Positions 53,216 to 64,000 of a DNA stretch of 64,000 nt are shown here, one piece after another. Source of the DNA: Pseudoscleropodium purum (taxonomy: Eukaryota; Streptophyta; Bryopsida; Hypnales; Brachytheciaceae); contig OZ017803.1 in assembly GCA_963969395.1 (NCBI GenBank), forward strand, positions 6,882,001 to 6,946,000. Reading direction: 5' to 3'. A program made the translations under genes and the position numbers. Each line of letters starts with the position of its first letter. Positions within the stretch are counted from its first letter, which is position 1. The notes beneath the pieces are model-generated. The model made no database searches. It saw nothing but the letters and a program-made list of their open reading frames with translations, and was not told the DNA's origin.

Positions 53216-54218
53216 GCTTCCTTAGGTATACAAAGTCAAGTTTCGTATTAAAATAGAGTATTATTTACATTAGGTGCTCTTGTTTCTGACAATCATGTAC
53301 TGTAGAGAGCCTCCGACAGAAAAAGTTTTGTTGCTTCTCCTCCGACTGAATTGCAGACATCATACACAGTGCATTACATTGTTTCACCAATGAGGCGGGG
53401 GTTCCTTTTCCGTGCTTGAAAAGGGGGACTCCTACAGTGAACAAAATTGTCTTACATGGTTGAAAAAAATTGTCTCATATGGCTTCTACAGTGAACAAGA
53501 AGTGGCTTACATGCCTCCTCAGCCCAACTCCAATCTTTGAATTATACTCAAAGTCTCTCCCATGCATATGTGGAGGGATAACAATAATTGCTTCTGAACA
53601 TGGGGGAAGACCATTGCCCAGTTTATACAATGTTACAATGCAAGTAGAATTCAGGAAGACAAGTACAAAAAGCACCCAAAACTACACATTTGGGAAGGAA
53701 GTGTTATATAATTTTGGGTATCACTAGCCAATGTAAGTTGTTGTTCTTATAAAAGACATGTTTTCTACTAAATTAAAGATAACCTTGAAAAGACAAGACC
53801 TACCACCTAGGTACTTTCCCCCAAATGATCCAATTCTTTGACCAAAAGGTGCATTCATCATCTCTAAAGCAATCTCGAAAGTCATTCATAAGCCACTTTT
53901 GCACCCCCAACGTTTTACAAAGTTAACCCCGATAAGATGTGAAATCTATAATTTGAATGTTGAATACAGTGCTTTTAGACAATGTTTCATCAAAGTAACT
54001 TTTTTAATCAACCAAAGGAATATTTGAAAATAAAAAAGATGTTCTTTTTTAAAAAACAATTTGATGGAATTAAGATTGGTAATATGTTTATACAAAGATA
54101 TAAGAAGTTGTCCAAAAATATCAATGAAGATTAACTTGTAAAGAACTAACATAAGTTTTTTGGCAACATATCAATTTGGGGCAACTCACTACAAATAAAA
54201 TATTTGTTTTTTATCTTT
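53216..54218. other. Intergenic DNA upstream of CGEP
   Basis: Promoter-side sequence. A short motif, ACAGTGAACAA, is repeated at 53434 and 53489. No gene recognised. Confidence 0.4.
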
Positions 54219-54690
54219 GAAATTTTTACATATATACTTGAAGAGTAGCTTTAAGACAAAATGATTTTCATAATTTTTGACTATATGTTTAAAAAATTAT
54301 TGCATGATATATAATTTTCATTGATCTTTAGGCAATCCAAAAAATTCTTTAAAGATCACTTTCCTAATAAATAAAAATTTGAAATTTGTATTCCAACAAT
54401 TGGAAAGCTTTGAATCATTTTATTATGATTGATGAGATGAAAGTTATGAAGAGTTTTAGTTTGTGGGTAGTTATGGATTATTCTAGATTTAAAAACAAAC
54501 TTTAAAATCCTTTAATCAATTCACTTTTCAATCCTTTTTGAAAAAAATAAAATCATAGGATGTAGATTGTTTATTACAACATTACAACCATTGGAATTGG
54601 TATTTTTCAATTCTATAACTAAATTCTTAACAATTTCATATTTTGAATCATTATCTATTCCTTTCTACTTATTGTTTTCTTTTCTATATA
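54219..54690 (+). repeat. Third copy of dispersed repeat family A
   Basis: Matches 23460-23930 on the same strand. Shared blocks include AGTAGCTTTAAGAC, GGAAAGCTTTGAATCATTTTATT-like sequence, GATGTAGATTGTTTAT and TTTTTCAATTC. Confidence 0.75.
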
Positions 54691-54740
54691 TTGTATAGTA
54701 GGGTACCAATCAAAATGGCCTTTTTGCATTTCTAGGGAAA

Positions 54741-55340
54741 GAAATTTCACTTTTGCAACTTTGACACCCTCTTGAGTGCTCAAAAATTGTTTTTTTGACC
54801 ATGAAATTTTTGACACAACATCAACTTTATGTTAATAACAAATATGCCAAATTTCAAGGCCAAAAGATTTACACTAAAAATGATATTTGAAATCTACCAA
54901 CATGTATAGACATAAGAAAAACCTCACTACTACCAACTTTGACACCTTTCTAAGGATTGAAAAAATAATAATTTGCCCATGAAATTTTTGGCATGAGACC
55001 ACCTCTATGTTGATTACATCTGTACAAAATTTGAAGTCCAAAAGATCCATGCAAAAAAAGATATCCAAAATCTACCCAACATGTGTAGTTGAAAGAAACA
55101 ATCAAGGAAACCATTTCACTACTGCCAACTTCAACACCCTCCCTAGGGTTGAAAAATTGTTAAATAATCATGAAATTTTTGGCACAGGATTGTCTCTATG
55201 TTCATAACATGTGTTTCAAATTTCAAGGTCAGAAGATGAATTAAAAAAAAGATAATTAAAAATCTACCAACATATGTAACTATGAGAAACAATTTAAAGT
55301 ACATACTGAAAATGTTGAATTATCTTTGACACCCCCACTC
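54741..55340. repeat. Tandem array of about three 178-192-bp units
   Basis: CAACTTTGACACC-like starts occur at about 54756, 54934 and 55126, with a partial one near 55315. Each unit also carries CATGAAATTTTTGGCA-like and AAATCTACCAACATGT-like blocks. Noncoding. Confidence 0.85.
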
Positions 55341-57163
55341 TTCAGTACTGAAATTATCCCATTTGACACAATCCTTAGATATGAAAGCTTCTCAAAAAAA
55401 TTAGTGAAACCTAAAACTAGAAGTGTGCACTTGTGTCATCTAAAGAATCCACTTGCTCATGAGCATATGCTAATGGACCTAGAGAGCCAATGAGGCCACC
55501 CAAATCTAGCTACAGTGTTGATCCAAATCAGTTTTGAACGGACGCTGTGCAGATTCATTTGTTGGGGGACGTACAGTACGTTACCTTTTGAACCTTCCAA
55601 GAGCACATTAGCATTGGCACCGAACATCTGGCTCGTTGTCCAAGTGCTGTTACGTAAACTGACGCCAGTGAGTTCGTACTTGAAATCCTCAAAGGGTGCA
55701 GTCGGCCAGGGTACAGTCCCTGGTGGCCTGGCATACAGATGGTTTTAAAGTTCACATGGCTCCCCCCCTCCAACGCCGTTGAGAATCACTCAAGCTATGA
55801 CGTTGGGCCATAGAGCCATGAACCACCCCAAGTTGAATCAAGAATCTCTGAGGTATAGTAGATTTGCAATACTCGATGAATAAATACTATATGAGCGTAT
55901 TTGATAACCACTAAAAAAACTAGAGATAGAAGGCTGGTAGTCCTCTAGATCTCGTGCAACTTGCTATGTCGCTCACCAAACGTAACTAGATATCAAAGTA
56001 TCATAATTATGAAAAAGGAAAACGCATATGAGCCAGCAATTGATTGAACCTTTTCAACGCTGATGGTTAGCCGGCATCCATATTATCACTGTCACACTTC
56101 ACCTGAGATTGCTTAGTTGAAGATATTAGAACTGAGCATGATGACTTCGTCACTACACCTGAACACTAATAAATGATTCCGAGAGTTAGTCAAACAATAC
56201 TGCTGAAAAAATTCTATGCGATACTATTCGTGAACTTCTAATCCAGAGTCTACAATAGTTGACGTCTAGCATTGGTGACATTAGAAGCGTCGTGGACATT
56301 TTGTGTGAGTGTTCATGGTTGGCGTTACTAACACAAAATATTATTATAAGTGTACTACGCAGAATCCACTTACGTGGTAAGTACATGCATGCACTGTAAG
56401 GATAAACTGTAGGGTACCAATCACTTACATATCTAACGCTCTCATAAACTCAAAAAACGGTCGGCAACAGTGACGACATTGCCAAAGGTCATAAACGTTT
56501 CCAGGAAACTGGTCAGATCAAGTTCTCGACCAAAACGACAAAAAATGCCATTTTCGAAAGTCAAAACCTATTGAAAGAGAGCAAGTCGAATTACAGCAAT
56601 CTTTTTGTGGCTATCAAATTCAAGGACTTAACGTAATATGCAGACATATGCCTAGCACAGCAGAACGTTCAAACATAAAACATAAAATATCTCAAATGCA
56701 AACCCCGATGCAAACATGGCTCTTGCCTCATTACACATGAATAGTGCGGTACCATTAGTACCATACAAAACAATTTAATATTATAAGTGCTGTAAATGAA
56801 ACTTTAAAAAAATCATTCTAGGCCTCAATGCGAACATATATCGAGGGTCCTTCACAAAACTGTCGGACGAGTGACATTTTCCCTCCGCTCACAAATACTT
56901 TAGAACTCGCAGATGAAAAGATACTACGAGATAAGAACAATTTGTAATGTCTCTAATGGAGGACACAATACGCGTCCAATTTGACCTAAACACTAACATG
57001 GAAGTCAGATAATTCACTAACCTCGTTCAATCCACCCTCGCTGGTCTGGGTTGCCTCACGGCTCCATAGCTGGGTCAGGTACTCTGGTTCCAATACCATA
57101 TGATCCGTTCACGCACAAACACACGATAGGTAATATAGTTGAAGCTCTGCGTCTAACGTTTCA
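55341..57163. other. Intergenic DNA and RanGAP 3' flank
   Basis: More balanced base composition than the flanking repeats, but no ORF with a family signature on either strand. Confidence 0.4.
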
Positions 57164-58465
57164 TCAAAGCGCTAAATCTTCAAAACGAGCTTTGCCTATG
57201 CAACAAGGGCACTCTCTCTCCTCTTCATCATCTTGTTCTTCTTCCTCCTCAACGTCGGACTCTCCATCCCCTTCCCCGTCCTCGTCGTTCTCGTCCAAAG
57301 GACCCAGTACTTTGAGTCCTGCTAAGCCCTTAGAAAGGGTCTCTTTTAACGCTTCCAATCCACCTTCTGAAATACAATTACAGTTCAAATTCAAGGATTT
57401 GAACGCTTTCTTCTTGGCAGCTGTTTGCGCAGCTGCTACGGCCCCTATTCTACCCAACATGTTCTCACTAAGGTCCAGAACCTCCAGAGACTCGTGACCT
57501 TCCAACAATGCTTGGGAAACTGCGACTGCACCTTTGTCTTTTAACTCGTTCTCGGAAAGTACCAACCTCCTCAAAGACTTCAATGCCCGGATGCAAGACA
57601 CCAAAGCAGAAGCAGCTTTCTCTGTGATTTCGTTACCACCAAGTTCTAAGACTTCTACATTTGAACCAACCTCCGCAAGAGCCTTGAGCACAGCAGTAGC
57701 TCCTTCGTCCTCCAAGCCCAAATCACTCAAGTAGACTTCCCTCAGCTCAGGGTGCAACTTCAGAGTCTCAGCCAATGCAAGTCCGCCCTCCGGGCCATAC
57801 ATGTTATCACGCAAGTCGAGTCTCTTGAGAGACTTCCCAGCTCTCAAGGCTTCAACAAGAGCAACGGCTCCGTCAGTCCCAACACGAGTGGAAGAGAATT
57901 GGAAGTCCTCAATCTTTGTGGCCGTTCTCACAAAACCAGCCAGCGCTTGAGCTCCGCCATCCCCACTCATGTTGTTGTGGAAGTGAAGCACTCGTAGATT
58001 TCCATTGCCAGGGACCAGCTCACAAATGGCTTGCGCTGCTTTCTCCGAAATGCCATTATTCATGAAGTACAGATTCTCCAGCGAGTTTTGTGATTTGAGA
58101 AGAGAGGAAAATGCGCGAACGCCCTTTTCTCCTAACGCGTTGTCCGAGAGATTCAAAGACCGCAGCTGACTCCCTTCTAAAGCGGCTGAGAATGTTGACA
58201 TCACTTTCAGAGCCTCCGCCTCAGGTCGCCCTGCCACTATATCAGCGAGATCTACGTCGACTAACCTAGACTTCATGGAGGAAAGAGCTCGAGCTGCCAC
58301 ATCGGCGGCATCAATACCGAAGCTCCAGTTGCCTAAACGAATTTTCGTGTACGCATTCTCAGAATCAAGCAACGCCTTCAACAACTCCTCAGCTTTCTCT
58401 TTCGTGAGAAAACCTCTCGTTCCCCCAGAAACATCGAAGAGGCTCTCCACTTCTACGCGTGTCAT
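57164..58465 (-). CDS. RANGAP: Ran GTPase-activating protein (RanGAP), leucine-rich repeat type
   Basis: Stimulates GTP hydrolysis by Ran, giving direction to nuclear transport, and in plants also acts in division. The CDS is one exon of 433 aa. The start region SLFDVSGGTRGFLTKEKAEE and YTKIRLGNWSFG match the part of land-plant RanGAPs that follows the WPP domain. VAGRPEAEALKVM holds the conserved Arg80, and the LRR units (L-x-x-L-x-L-x-x-N) fill about residues 95-385. An acidic tail at about 391-418 is typical of RanGAPs. The final 15 residues, including CPCC, are unusual. The N-terminal WPP nuclear-envelope-targeting domain of angiosperm RanGAPs is absent from this ORF and not seen in the next kilobase upstream. 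An acceptor-like CTGCAG lies 5 bp before the ATG, so an intron in the leader is likely. Confidence 0.93.
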   Translation of the reverse strand: MTRVEVESLFDVSGGTRGFLTKEKAEELLKALLDSENAYTKIRLGNWSFGIDAADVAARALSSMKSRLVDVDLADIVAGRPEAEALKVMSTFSAALEGSQLRSLNLSDNALGEKGVRAFSSLLKSQNSLENLYFMNNGISEKAAQAICELVPGNGNLRVLHFHNNMSGDGGAQALAGFVRTATKIEDFQFSSTRVGTDGAVALVEALRAGKSLKRLDLRDNMYGPEGGLALAETLKLHPELREVYLSDLGLEDEGATAVLKALAEVGSNVEVLELGGNEITEKAASALVSCIRALKSLRRLVLSENELKDKGAVAVSQALLEGHESLEVLDLSENMLGRIGAVAAAQTAAKKKAFKSLNLNCNCISEGGLEALKETLSKGLAGLKVLGPLDENDEDGEGDGESDVEEEEEQDDEEERECPCCIGKARFEDLAL

Positions 58466-58491
58466 TTTTTCTGCAGAGTTTTAACCAACAT
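58462..58491 (-). promoter_or_regulatory. Short uORF whose stop overlaps the RanGAP start (ATGA)
   Basis: The minus strand reads ATG at 58491 and, nine codons later (MLVKTLQKK), TGA at 58464-58462, sharing two bases with the main ATG at 58465-58463. If the leader is instead spliced at CTGCAG, the upstream coding-like exon (59190-59092) also enters this frame and stops at the same TGA. Confidence 0.6.
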
Positions 58492-58682
58492 GGTTAATTC
58501 TCACACCTCCCATGCAGACTACAAGAGAAACACTAACTGATCTGGTAAATCCTAACCACAATATCTGCTATGATCTCAACGAGTTCAAGCTAATAAAAGA
58601 GCCTTGGCAGCTCCACATAGTAGAAGGAAGTTATCTATTCACACATGAGAGACTTACAGCACAAACTCCTCGCGTGCACAAC

Positions 58683-58726
58683 GAACCCTAAATTTATCAA
58701 AATCCTTGAAACCCTAGAAACCCTAG
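58683..58726. promoter_or_regulatory. Cluster of telo-box motifs
   Basis: AAACCCTAG occurs twice in tandem (58709-58726), with ACCCTAAA nearby at 58685. Telo-boxes of the AAACCCTA type are common near the transcription start of plant housekeeping genes, which fits a RanGAP promoter or leader here. Confidence 0.5.
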
Positions 58727-59190
58727 AAAAACGGGCATTTAAAAATTCCATAATACCATGACACAACACAACCTGCTCGCAAGTACTTTCGATAGACCAC
58801 AGAGAAACACAACCAGAGAAAGATCCCAATCACAAACCACATAACCACCTGCACAAAAGCAATCAAATCCGTTCAGCAGTTTCTAATCCGAAAAGCATCC
58901 TTCACTTGCTTGGGAGATATATTAATCAAGAGAAGAATCCTCCTACTGGATTATCGTCAAAATCGAGAGCACAAGAGACGAAGTATTTGTAAAAGTAAAA
59001 TCCATTTGAGACAGCGCCGTGAACTGAAATCTCCACTGTTTCCAGTACTGAAAAAAACAGGGGAATACTCTGAAGATCCAACTTTTCTCACCTGTACAAC
59101 TGACTTCGCCGCTGGAGCTCCCAGATGCAGCAATCCACTCCGAGGCGCAGCAGAAACCCTGACCGAAGAAGAAATCGAACTCAATGACAA
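58723..59190 (-). CDS. Possible small two-exon organelle membrane protein, or coding-like leader of RanGAP
   Basis: Exon 1 (59190-59092) encodes 33 aa, MSLSSISSSVRVSAAPRSGL and onward, rich in Ser, Ala and Arg with no acidic residue, as in a plastid or mitochondrial presequence. It ends at a good donor, GTACAG|GTGAGA. A phase-matched acceptor (TTTTGTGCAG at 58849) opens a 41-codon frame with a hydrophobic stretch, MWFVIGIFLWLCFSVV, followed by YRKYLRAG, ending in TAG at 58723. The total is 74 aa. I recognise no family. The second exon is T/G-rich and may be hydrophobic by chance; it also overlaps the telo-boxes. The alternative is that exon 1 belongs to the RanGAP leader. Confidence 0.35.
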
Positions 59191-59257
59191 AATTAGGGTT
59201 AAGCTTGCATGTGAGACTACACTAGTACGGACATCCCCATTGTGTCCGACTTCCTAA

Positions 59258-61190
59258 GGCAGATCTAGTTTCGGGGGAGTGATTTCTTCTCGAAATCATA
59301 GATTTCGGACTGGCCCTCACACATCTAGGAATCAAACTTTGTGGATACAAGTGATGTGCTCTAGGGCGGCTTCTTTTTTTTTCATTTTTTTATAAAGTGT
59401 CAGAAGTGGTGATAAAAAATGTTATGGTGGTGATTCAAATTTCAACATTCATCCACATATTGGATAGAAAATGTTATTTTAGCATATATCACGTATCCAT
59501 AATCTATTTTCATCCACAATTTGCAACAATTTCATCCAAGATTTTCTTAAAATTTGAAGTATTCTAGTAAAAGACTTTACAATCTCTTGTCGTTTCTAAG
59601 CCAAATTATTTTTTTCTAGTACAATCTTGTACTATTTAGCTCCCTCCCTTCCTTCCTAAAGCCCTATTAATATACAATCATAATCAAAATGTGACACTTG
59701 CATTAGGACTAAAAATTGACATTAAAACCTAAATATTAATTACATAATATCTTTACAAATAGAAAATGGAAGTCCATGAGAGTCTACAATAGTGTTGAAT
59801 TTTTGGTTTATGTATAGATAATATCTTGAAAATTCATTACATTTTTCACACAATGTCCAAATAATGCATACAAAAGTACATTAAAACACTCTTCTATTTC
59901 TCTTTAAAATCTAATAAAAAGTAAGTCATAATTAATAATAGCTACACTTAGTTGCTATTAATGATGATTATGGGTGCACTCATCTAAAATTATATAACAA
60001 AATACATGTATGAATGGATGTAGATGTATAGAGAGAGAAATAATTCCAACCTCCTTTCATGATTGCCTTGGATTATGATATGGTGTTCATCCAATGAAGT
60101 GTTTTTACTTTGCACAATACAAGCTCCTTGTAAAAGACCATTGTCTAGAAGTCCATCTAATTCAAATGAATATAAATGAGGCTATACAAGGAGGTTGTTT
60201 AAACAAAACAAAAATGTCAAATTCAAGTTCTACCTCAAAGCCTACTTTTCTAATGTACTTTGCATTATTTAGTACATCTAAATAAAACCATGTTCCAATA
60301 TCTACACTTGCTTTTTTAGGTGGATGGCTTTGAGACACATGTTCACTATTTATTATTAGACTTGGTTCCAACATACACAAATCTTAACCTTCATTATCAT
60401 GAGGTTTGCATTTGTGTGCAAGTAGGTACTGGTTCTCAAAATTGATCTTTTAACCTATTAGTAAGGTGGGTACTCTCCAAACTGCCACTTTTTGCTACTG
60501 AGCCTATTGGCTATTCCTAGATTGGTCACATTTTCATATGTTTTTGTTGGCAAGTGAAAGGAGGTTCCAACACACCAAAGAACATGGCATTTGGATACTA
60601 TATGCAAAAGTTATTAAGGAACAAAGTTTGGTTCTATAAGCGTTTCTTCCATATAGGTACAGAGCTGACTTTGAAGATGTACACAAAGTATAGATGGCAG
60701 TTTAAGGTCAGTGGTACATTTGGGTGTACCTATCTTATATCAGAAACCTAACTTAGTTTACAAATTGCAAATGAATCCTGTTACTAAATTTGACAGACAC
60801 TATCTGAGCAGGATTGTAGTGAGGATTTCTTTCGGTTCATTGTTTTGGTGGAGTCAGGTGCTGCTCGGCGAAGTGTCTTGAAAGTGAAGAGACTTTCTTC
60901 TCAAACGAAAAGCTCATTCATGTCATGAAGGAACCAGGTTTGCAGACATGGAACAATAGTTGCCTACTAGACACGACAAATTTGAGCAAAATTTATCATT
61001 ATCAAAGTCCTGTCATAAACGAAGTAATCTGGAGCATCGTAACTAATTAGCACCAGAGTGGAAGTCAGTAAATCTGTTTATTCAAATTTTGAATCTAATT
61101 TCTATTTCCTTGTTGGCCAAATTCCAGAAAAAACAAGATCAAATGACTTATTACAATTAATTGCAAGCTCTCCATGTCAATGCTGACACT
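59258..61190. other. AT-rich intergenic DNA
   Basis: No gene recognised. Short frames such as 60094-60285 and 60554-60751 lack family signatures. Confidence 0.45.
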
Positions 61191-61635
61191 TCAGCAACGT
61201 TCAGCGCCATAAGCTTCAGGATCAGTACCATACTGCCTTTCGAATTTCCAACACATCAAGATGAAACCCACCAAGAATCTCCGAATCATGTGGGCAAGTA
61301 GAGCAAGCTCACAGCCAAAGGGGTTGCCACATGCAGAGGTGACCACCAGGACACTCGACGCCTCTCCATGAATGGCAACAACCTCCTCCGTCTCAGCGAA
61401 GTTGGCTTTCATATGCTTGACTTCATGCTTTAAGAAGCAATATGTTCCCACACTTAGCATAGGTAACCCAATACAACTCACAAGTGCAGCACGTCTCGTT
61501 TTACACAAGCTTGTAACCAAAGTTTCGGACAAGTGCAAATGACCAAGCAAAAGCAGCTGCACACATCATCAAGCCCTTCTCCTTGAGATGGGCTTCCAGC
61601 TCATTGAGTAAGACGGTCAGGGGCTTCGGAATCTC
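61191..61635 (-). pseudogene. Hypothetical gene split by a frame change
   Basis: From ATG 61635 the minus strand encodes 45 codons starting MEIPKPLTVLLNELEAHLKE, with a hydrophobic segment, then a stop at about 61499. The next frame, overlapping it and open to 61191, continues with KTRRAALVSCIGLPMLSVGT and ends GTDPEAYGAERC. A single-base shift near 61500 would join them into ~145 codons with two hydrophobic segments. The patch is more GC-rich than its flanks. I recognise no family. It may be a pseudogene, or contain a small intron I have not identified. Confidence 0.4.
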
Positions 61636-61770
61636 CATGCCGAAATATTAGGCTGCTTTTAGATGCTTTGTTTTGCAAATTGATTACGGCTCCCTTGACG
61701 ATTCACACTCTCGTGCCAGAGCGACTCCTTCTTCCATGTGCCCCATCGGAGGTGATCGCTTCGACTGCAG
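61636..61770 (-). other. Exon-like leader of the 61.2-61.6 kb gene
   Basis: An acceptor-like TTGACTGCAG at about 61768 is followed by a GC-richer stretch with a short upstream ORF (MGHMEEGVALARECESSREP) ending in TAA at about 61690, 50 bp before ATG 61635. It looks like a transcribed leader; function unknown. Confidence 0.3.
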
Positions 61771-62239
61771 TCAATTAGGAGAACAAAGAAAAACGAAATT
61801 CAATTTCTTGGAACAACTGGACTTCAATTCCGTTGAAAGAAACAAAAATCTCACGAATTCATCAATACTTAATCAATTAAAGTTTTAGGATACTAAAGTT
61901 GTTAGAGACCTGGTCCTGTCTCCTATACTGACCTTTATTACCAAAACCAACTCATCTACTCACGTACAGTTGGTTGGCCTAATTAGAAAGTGGTATAAGC
62001 ATAACTTCAAGGCAAAATGTGTACAGTCACTGATCTTGGAATGGAAATGGGGTTGTGTACTGTCACTTAAAGTGACCTACAGCCTCCCACTTTGAAATGG
62101 CATGAGAAATTCTTACTCTGGTACCCAAAGATCTCCCCCAGAGCTATAAATCTGCAAGTGAAAGACAATTCCTACATATGCTAAATGCTTAAAGTCACCC
62201 TACCATATACAGGGAGCAAACTTCTCTTTTCTCCCGCTC
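61771..62239. other. Noncoding stretch, nothing recognised
   Basis: No ORF with recognisable content. It may be intron of the minus-strand gene above. Confidence 0.35.
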
Positions 62240-62860
62240 AGAAGCGTAACTTCGAGAGCAATGCAATTTCCAAGCCCCTTCAGTATTGACACATTTCAAA
62301 TGATACAAACCCCAATTGATAAAATTACGTCAATTCCGCCAAAACATTTCTCTGAATCAGAAAAGAATGAATGGCATGTAGATCGCACAGAGATGGCTTG
62401 AAATAGAGTCTCTGGTGATCCTAAGAACATCCACTTTCTCTCTAAATTGCTTGAAATTACAAAATCAAGCTAATATTGCTTTCAAAACATCTAAGTCAAC
62501 TATTGTTTTCTCAAATCGAAGCAATGCACTTGTGTCTCAATTAAGAAAAATCTCAGATGAGTAACTTTAAGAGAACGAAAGTAAACTTCAAATTCCAACT
62601 ATCCTCGGCACTCACACATTTCAAACGATACCATTACATTTCTTTTCTTGACAAGGATAAGTCAATAACTTACTGCTAAAACACTTTCTCAATCAGAACG
62701 TTATGAAAGGTATTGAGATCTAGAGAACGCTTCAGACAGAGCCTCTCATGACCCCCAGAACATACATACACCCCTCAATTGCTTAGAATTACAAAACCAA
62801 ACTACTTCCTTCAAATCTTTTCCTTCCAACAATTTACAATATTGTCTCAAATTGTCCAAA
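62240..62860. repeat. Tandem duplication, ~325-330-bp period
   Basis: ACATTTCAAATGATACAA near 62291 recurs as ACATTTCAAACGATACCA near 62616. AATTGCTTGAAATTAC near 62445 recurs near 62777. Two copies with considerable divergence. Confidence 0.75.
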
Positions 62861-62973
62861 ACTGTCGTTCTTTGAAAATATGAAAATCTCTACGAAATTG
62901 CATCCAGAGTTCACGGATTACTCGGAAAGAATGCAGTGTACAGTCGCTCAACAAATAGGAGCAATACCTGCAG

Positions 62974-63260
62974 GAAACTCTCAGAGATAATAACAGAGCT
63001 CCGGCATTACAGACGTTGAAGCTTCTCCACCATTGCGGATGCTTCTGCTTCAACCTAAAAACATCGGTTCCATGGAGAAGAGGGATTCTACAATCAAAGC
63101 TCCATCGGAGTTAGAGAAAAAATTAGGGCAAATGACGACTAAATTTGCAAAGAATTTGAAGATTGTGCAACTTCATGTGGGCAAGCAAACACATTCCAAA
63201 AGGTTTCACTGCGCGCAATCTCGAATTTCTGGGAATGAGAGAGAACGGGGGATTGGAAAC
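62974..63260 (-). other. Exon-like or promoter-like patch
   Basis: GC-richer patch with a donor-like TTTCCTGCAG|GTATTG on the minus strand near 62970, which would suit a first exon of the minus-strand gene downstream. The plus strand has an open frame (63033-63395) beginning with a charged segment (MEKRDSTIKAPSELEKKLGQ from 63072). Neither reading is decisive. Confidence 0.3.
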
Positions 63261-63399
63261 GGGGGCCGTCTCTTCATGGGCCAATGGTTGTCACCTCTTC
63301 ATCTCCCATGTTACTTGGAAAATGATTCAGAGGAAAATAATTCTAAAAATAGTCAATTTTATTTTTGGATTTGGTGGGGGGATTTTTCGATATGAAATT

Positions 63400-64000
63400 T
63401 GCATTCCTTATTATTCATATTTGAAATTTATAGTTTTAATTGAAAAAGATGATTTGGAGAAATATTATTAATCTATCATTCACTTATAACAATATAATTT
63501 TAAGGTTTGGAATTGACTAGGCACAGTTATAACATTGTTAATTACTAGTAACGGTAGTAGAAAGTTTTTGAAGTCAATGTATAAACATGTTTATTTCTTA
63601 AATAAAAATTTAAAAATTTAGTAAAGAAAACCACTTGCATTGGGTGTTATGCATTCCTTTTGTGAAGAGACTTTAGTGGCATGTTCCTTGATTGCATGAT
63701 GCTTAAATATTTAGTTGAATTTAATTATTTGTTGAATTTTCAACTGTTGACACCTATGAAATGTTTTTCTTTAAGCTTTTTTTTATCAAAAAAACAACCT
63801 TTTTGCCTTGCAAAAAAAATAATATACTTTATACTATCTTTGAGGCATTCTCTAAAAATTATTCTGAAGTTTAATTCACAAATGAGAAAAAAATTGTATT
63901 CACTACTAAAAAAATTATTATGAAAGTAAAAAATAAATAAAAATCATGTAGAGGGTAAGATTGGCCATTTGTTGTTATTGAATAGTTAGTTAGTCAATAT
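63400..64000. other. AT-rich DNA to the window edge
   Basis: No gene seen. Confidence 0.5.

Noticed and set aside
57051..57497. 148-codon plus-strand ORF
   Set aside because: Most of it is antisense to the RanGAP 3' coding region; its Ser-rich run is the complement of the acidic tail.

Overview
This is nuclear DNA of a plant. Intergenic DNA is AT-rich, genes are far apart, most coding genes have GT-AG introns, and the gene set is plant-specific: a chloroplast-type glutamyl endopeptidase, a plant-type beta-amylase, a plant RanGAP and a CYP97/CYP746-clan P450. The P450 type and an MLKL-like TKL kinase point to a bryophyte, probably a moss; that is an inference. All exon models below were built by eye from splice sites, reading phase and family knowledge.

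Layout. 1-1.2 kb: the 5' part of a minus-strand protein kinase that runs off the left edge, with a tandem array of ~0.3-kb units at 2.47-3.72 kb upstream of it. 4.2-17.3 kb: mostly AT-rich DNA with MITE-like elements and tandem repeats, and no gene I recognise. 17.8-23.0 kb: a complete ten-exon cytochrome P450 on the plus strand (516 codons). 23.4-28.1 kb: a ~2.9-kb inverted repeat and more TIR elements. 28.3-29.2 kb: an intronless bL25-type ribosomal protein, probably mitochondrial. 33.1-37.0 kb: a seven-exon beta-amylase on the minus strand with both catalytic glutamates, and a degenerate triplicated segment upstream. 38-45 kb: AT-rich DNA with a long hairpin and a decayed Tc1/mariner element with clear terminal repeats. 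45.6-53.2 kb: a ~14-exon CGEP-type serine peptidase on the minus strand; one exon junction does not keep frame. 54.2-55.3 kb: repeats. 57.2-58.5 kb: an intronless RanGAP on the minus strand without a visible WPP domain, preceded by a short uORF whose stop overlaps the main start. 58.7-59.2 kb: a possible small two-exon protein with an organelle-type presequence. 61.2-61.9 kb: a broken minus-strand hypothetical gene.

The genes are unrelated housekeeping or metabolic functions (starch breakdown, plastid proteolysis, organelle translation, Ran GTPase cycle, P450 oxidation, signalling), and nothing suggests a cluster acting together. Recurring themes are tandem duplication just upstream of several genes, and a dense set of small TIR elements and dispersed repeats. 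No clearly new multi-gene system is visible. The most interesting items are the MLKL-like kinase, the RanGAP leader, the CGEP frame break and its AUG-less 5' open frame, and the repeat arrays.
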